The notes under the pieces were generated by a model that saw only the letters and a program-made list of their open reading frames with translations, did no database searches and was not told the origin of the DNA. A DNA stretch of 64,000 nt from assembly GCA_050302475.1 (NCBI GenBank), contig JBNLBF010000002.1, positions 186,001 through 250,000 of the forward strand, in the 5' to 3' direction. The DNA is from NORP23 sp050302475. GTDB lineage: Bacteria; Pseudomonadota; Alphaproteobacteria; Rhodobacterales; Rhodobacteraceae. Positions 61,587 to 64,000 of the stretch are shown here, piece by piece. How positions within the stretch are numbered: position 1 is the stretch's first letter; each line of letters opens with the position of its first letter. Both the position numbers and the translations under genes were made by a program.

Positions 61587-61932
61587 GACTACTACCCTTT
61601 GCCTGTCAACCGATACAGTTGAACGCGATATTACCTAACAACTTACTCCAACACTAGATGAATGCATCTGATTTTGCACATGAAAATTGACATCACCCCT
61701 CACCAGTGCGTGAAAACTGCAACACTGCGCAACATTTACCAACGTCAGAGCATTTATTCCCCATATATGGCACAAAAGCGGCAAGCCAAGGGTTAATCTG
61801 TGACCTCACTATGTCGTCAAAATCGTTACAAATTGATCTGACATGAGGAATCACAGGCAACCCATTGGAATCCTGTTCCGAATCAAATCCATCCCCAACG
61901 TTGTGGATAACTCCGCGCTGCCGCAACGTTAA
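61587..61932. other. Intergenic region with GANTC cluster and DnaA box
   Basis: About 345 bases between the secA stop and the start of the large unknown gene. It holds three GAATC sites and a perfect DnaA box near the secA end, annotated separately. No coding region seen; presumably holds the promoter of the 710-residue gene. Confidence 0.5.
61848..61910. promoter_or_regulatory. Three GANTC (CcrM) sites and one perfect DnaA box
   Basis: GAATC at 61848, 61868 and 61880, and TGTGGATAA (inverse of TTATCCACA) at 61902-61910. In alphaproteobacteria GANTC methylation with GcrA and DnaA times promoters in the cell cycle. Clustering here suggests cell-cycle control of the downstream gene; a single DnaA box does not make an origin. 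Confidence 0.5.
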
Positions 61933-64000
61933 TCAGACTCGTCCGTGGCAATGTTTGTATTTCTTCCCGGAACCACAGGGACAAGGATCGTTGCGGCCGG
62001 ATTTCCCCCAGGTTGCAGGATCTTTCGGATCAACACCTGCACGCAAGTCGGTCGCGGCTGCGGGTTTCGGTTCCGCCGGTTCAACGCCCCCCGCCGCAAG
62101 CGCCTGTTGCGCTTGCACGGCCTGCATACGCGCAATCATTTCGCGCTGTTCTTCTGCTGTCATGATCCGGACATGTGCCAGTTGCTGCGTGGTGGTCAGA
62201 CGAAGGTCGTCCAGCAACCGTTCGAACAGGGTAAAGGCCTCGGACTTGTATTCGTTCAGTGGATCACGCTGGGCGTATCCCCTCAACCCAATCACGCTTC
62301 GCAGGTTTTCCATGGTTAGCAGATGCTCGCGCCAACTGCGGTCGATTACCTGCAACAGCACTTGTTTTTCAGCTTGGCGGATAGCATCGGCCCCATATTG
62401 TGCAACCTTCTGGGCAATCAGCTTGTCGGATTCATTATATAGCCGTTCGGACAGGATTTCTTCGTCCACGCCCTCTTCATCTGCCCAAGCCTGAACCGGT
62501 AGGTCGAGCCCGAACACCTCTTTCACCTTGTTGGCCAGCCCTTCGGTATCCCATTGTTCCGGATAGGATTTGGGCGGAATAAACTGCCCGATCAGATCGT
62601 CAACCACGTCATGGCGCATTTCCTGCACCGTCTCTGCAATATCCTGACCTTCCATCACTTCGCGACGCTGGCCGAAGATCATCTTCCGCTGTTCGTTCAT
62701 CACATCGTCGAATTTCAGCAAGGTTTTGCGGATGTCGAAATTGCGGGCCTCAACTTTGGTCTGGGCACGTTCCAGCGCCTTGTTGACCCAGGGGTGCACA
62801 ATCGCCTCGCCATCTTTCAGGCCGAGGCGGCTGAGCATCCCATCGAGCTTGTCATGCCCGAAGATCCGCATCAGGTCATCCTCTAGCGACAGGAAGAATA
62901 CCGTCCGACCCGGATCGCCCTGCCGGCCTGAACGACCACGCAGCTGATTGTCGATCCGGCGGCTTTCATGGCGTTCGGTGCCCAGCACGAACAGGCCACC
63001 GGCGTCCAGCGCTTTCTGTTTCGCGTCGGCAATCTGTTTTTCCAGCTTTGAGCGAATGGCAATCGGATCGGCGCCTTCTCCGGCAGCTTCCAGTTCCTTG
63101 ACCAGTTCGCTGTCGAAATTCCCGCCAAGCTGAATATCCGTCCCGCGACCGGCCATATTGGTGGCAATCGTCACCGCGCCGGGCACACCGGCCATGGCAA
63201 TAATCTCGGCTTCCTGTTCGTGATACCGTGCGTTCAGAACGTTATGTTTGATCTTCGCCTGCTTCAGCATCGAAGACAGCGCTTCGGATTTCTCGATCGA
63301 TGTTGTCCCCACCAATGTTGGCTGACCGTTTTTATGTGCCTCGGCGATTTCTTCTACAATCGCGCGATATTTCTCTGCGGCCGACCGATAGACACGGTCG
63401 TTTTCATCGATTCGTGCAATTGGCAGGTTGGTCGGAACCTCGACAACCCCAAGATTATAAATGTCGCCAAATTCTTCCGCTTCGGTTTGGGCAGTGCCGG
63501 TCATCCCGGCCAGCTTTTCGTAAAGGCGGAAATAATTCTGGTAAGTCACAGACGCCAGCGTCACATTCTCCGGCTGGATGGCTGCGCCTTCTTTTGCCTC
63601 CAGTGCCTGATGCAATCCGTTGGACAAACGGCGGCCATCCATCATGCGCCCGGTGAATTCATCAATCAGGACAACCTGACCGTTGCGGACGATATAATCC
63701 TTGTCGCGAACGAACATCTTGTGCGCCAGCAAGCCCTGACTGATGTGATGCACCAGCGTCACGGATTCAGGGTCATACATCGACTGATCTTCTGGCAGCA
63801 GCTCAACTTCGCGCAGCTTCTCCTCCAGAAAATCGTTACCCTCGTCCGTCAGGGTGACCTGCCGGGTCTTTTCGTCCAGCTCATAATGCTCTTCTGTGAG
63901 GTCCGGGATCAGCTTATCGATGCTTGTATAAAGGTCGGAGCGATCCTCGGTCGGGCCGGAAATCACCAGCGGTGTCCGTGCCTCGTCGATTAGGATCGAG
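61933..64000 (-). CDS. secA: Preprotein translocase ATPase SecA, 5' end outside window
   Basis: Motor of the Sec export pathway. About 688 C-terminal residues are present and the frame is still open at base 64000 (...ILIDEARTPLVISGPTED), so about 210-220 residues of a roughly 900-residue protein are missing. Motifs include TNMAGRGTDIQLGG (helicase motif VI region), TERHESRRIDNQLRGRSGRQ, and a C-terminal zinc SEC-C knuckle NDPCPCGSGKKYKHCH that binds SecB. Confidence 0.97.
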   Translation of the reverse strand, partial: SILIDEARTPLVISGPTEDRSDLYTSIDKLIPDLTEEHYELDEKTRQVTLTDEGNDFLEEKLREVELLPEDQSMYDPESVTLVHHISQGLLAHKMFVRDKDYIVRNGQVVLIDEFTGRMMDGRRLSNGLHQALEAKEGAAIQPENVTLASVTYQNYFRLYEKLAGMTGTAQTEAEEFGDIYNLGVVEVPTNLPIARIDENDRVYRSAAEKYRAIVEEIAEAHKNGQPTLVGTTSIEKSEALSSMLKQAKIKHNVLNARYHEQEAEIIAMAGVPGAVTIATNMAGRGTDIQLGGNFDSELVKELEAAGEGADPIAIRSKLEKQIADAKQKALDAGGLFVLGTERHESRRIDNQLRGRSGRQGDPGRTVFFLSLEDDLMRIFGHDKLDGMLSRLGLKDGEAIVHPWVNKALERAQTKVEARNFDIRKTLLKFDDVMNEQRKMIFGQRREVMEGQDIAETVQEMRHDVVDDLIGQFIPPKSYPEQWDTEGLANKVKEVFGLDLPVQAWADEEGVDEEILSERLYNESDKLIAQKVAQYGADAIRQAEKQVLLQVIDRSWREHLLTMENLRSVIGLRGYAQRDPLNEYKSEAFTLFERLLDDLRLTTTQQLAHVRIMTAEEQREMIARMQAVQAQQALAAGGVEPAEPKPAAATDLRAGVDPKDPATWGKSGRNDPCPCGSGKKYKHCHGRV

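Noticed and set aside
61902..61910. Replication origin
   Set aside because: Only one DnaA box, without an AT-rich unwinding zone or dnaA/parAB neighbours.

Overview
The window looks like chromosome of an alphaproteobacterium, most likely Rhodobacterales (Rhodobacteraceae, Roseobacter-like). The indications are a class I lysyl-tRNA synthetase, a GcrA cell-cycle regulator, an NDUFS4-like complex I accessory protein, DUF1467, DUF1178 and DUF4864 proteins, an Entner-Doudoroff cluster, a tripartite tricarboxylate transporter and GANTC sites. Nothing points to a plasmid, prophage or insertion sequence, and there is no CRISPR array. One RNA gene was found, a tRNA-Leu(UAA). Assignments come from reading the sequence only; no database search was run.

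Layout. 1-4217: Entner-Doudoroff operon edd (cut by the window edge), a PPOX-type flavoprotein, eda, pgi. 4403-9558: a sulfide:quinone oxidoreductase, a TerB-like protein, lysK, a DUF4864 protein, a MAPEG protein and a two-gene YeeE/YedE transporter with a perfect palindrome upstream. 9839-12945: a large beta-helix protein and two small exported proteins. 12946-13615: a gene-free, hairpin-rich stretch. 13616-17254: uvrB, an NDUFS4-like protein and an aldo/keto reductase. 17421-21752: a minus-strand operon of a Ser/Pro-rich Tat protein, an HprK-like kinase fused to a PqqD domain, a second Tat protein with a PepSY domain, and a two-component system. 22172-30762: a peptide/oligosaccharide ABC transporter, a GH51 arabinofuranosidase and an ArsR-type regulator, linked by a shared CGGTA/TACCG motif. 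31083-36858: a LysR regulator diverging from a hydroxyacid dehydrogenase, a RraA-like aldolase and a complete TTT transporter. 37092-42734: tRNA-Leu, a GFA protein, metG, a rhomboid protease and argD-GNAT-argF. 42907-51485: gcrA, then the complete phosphate regulon phoR-pstSCAB-phoU-phoB with a Pho box. 51606-64000: DUF1178, lysC, ptsP, a DUF2064 transferase, methylmalonyl-CoA epimerase, DUF1467, a CinA-type protein, map, radC, a large unknown Thr/Pro/Asp-rich protein, and secA (cut by the window edge).

The most unusual locus is 17421-21752. A kinase of the HPr-kinase fold carries a PqqD-type domain, which in peptide-modification systems recognises leader peptides. It lies between two genes whose products share a near-identical twin-arginine leader followed by Ser-Glu-Pro repeats. 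This suggests a kinase that marks Ser-rich exported proteins before or during Tat export, with a PhoQ/PhoP-like sensor pair in the same operon. The function is inferred. The arabinoside regulon and the RraA/hydroxyacid dehydrogenase/TTT cluster are the next most informative accessory regions.
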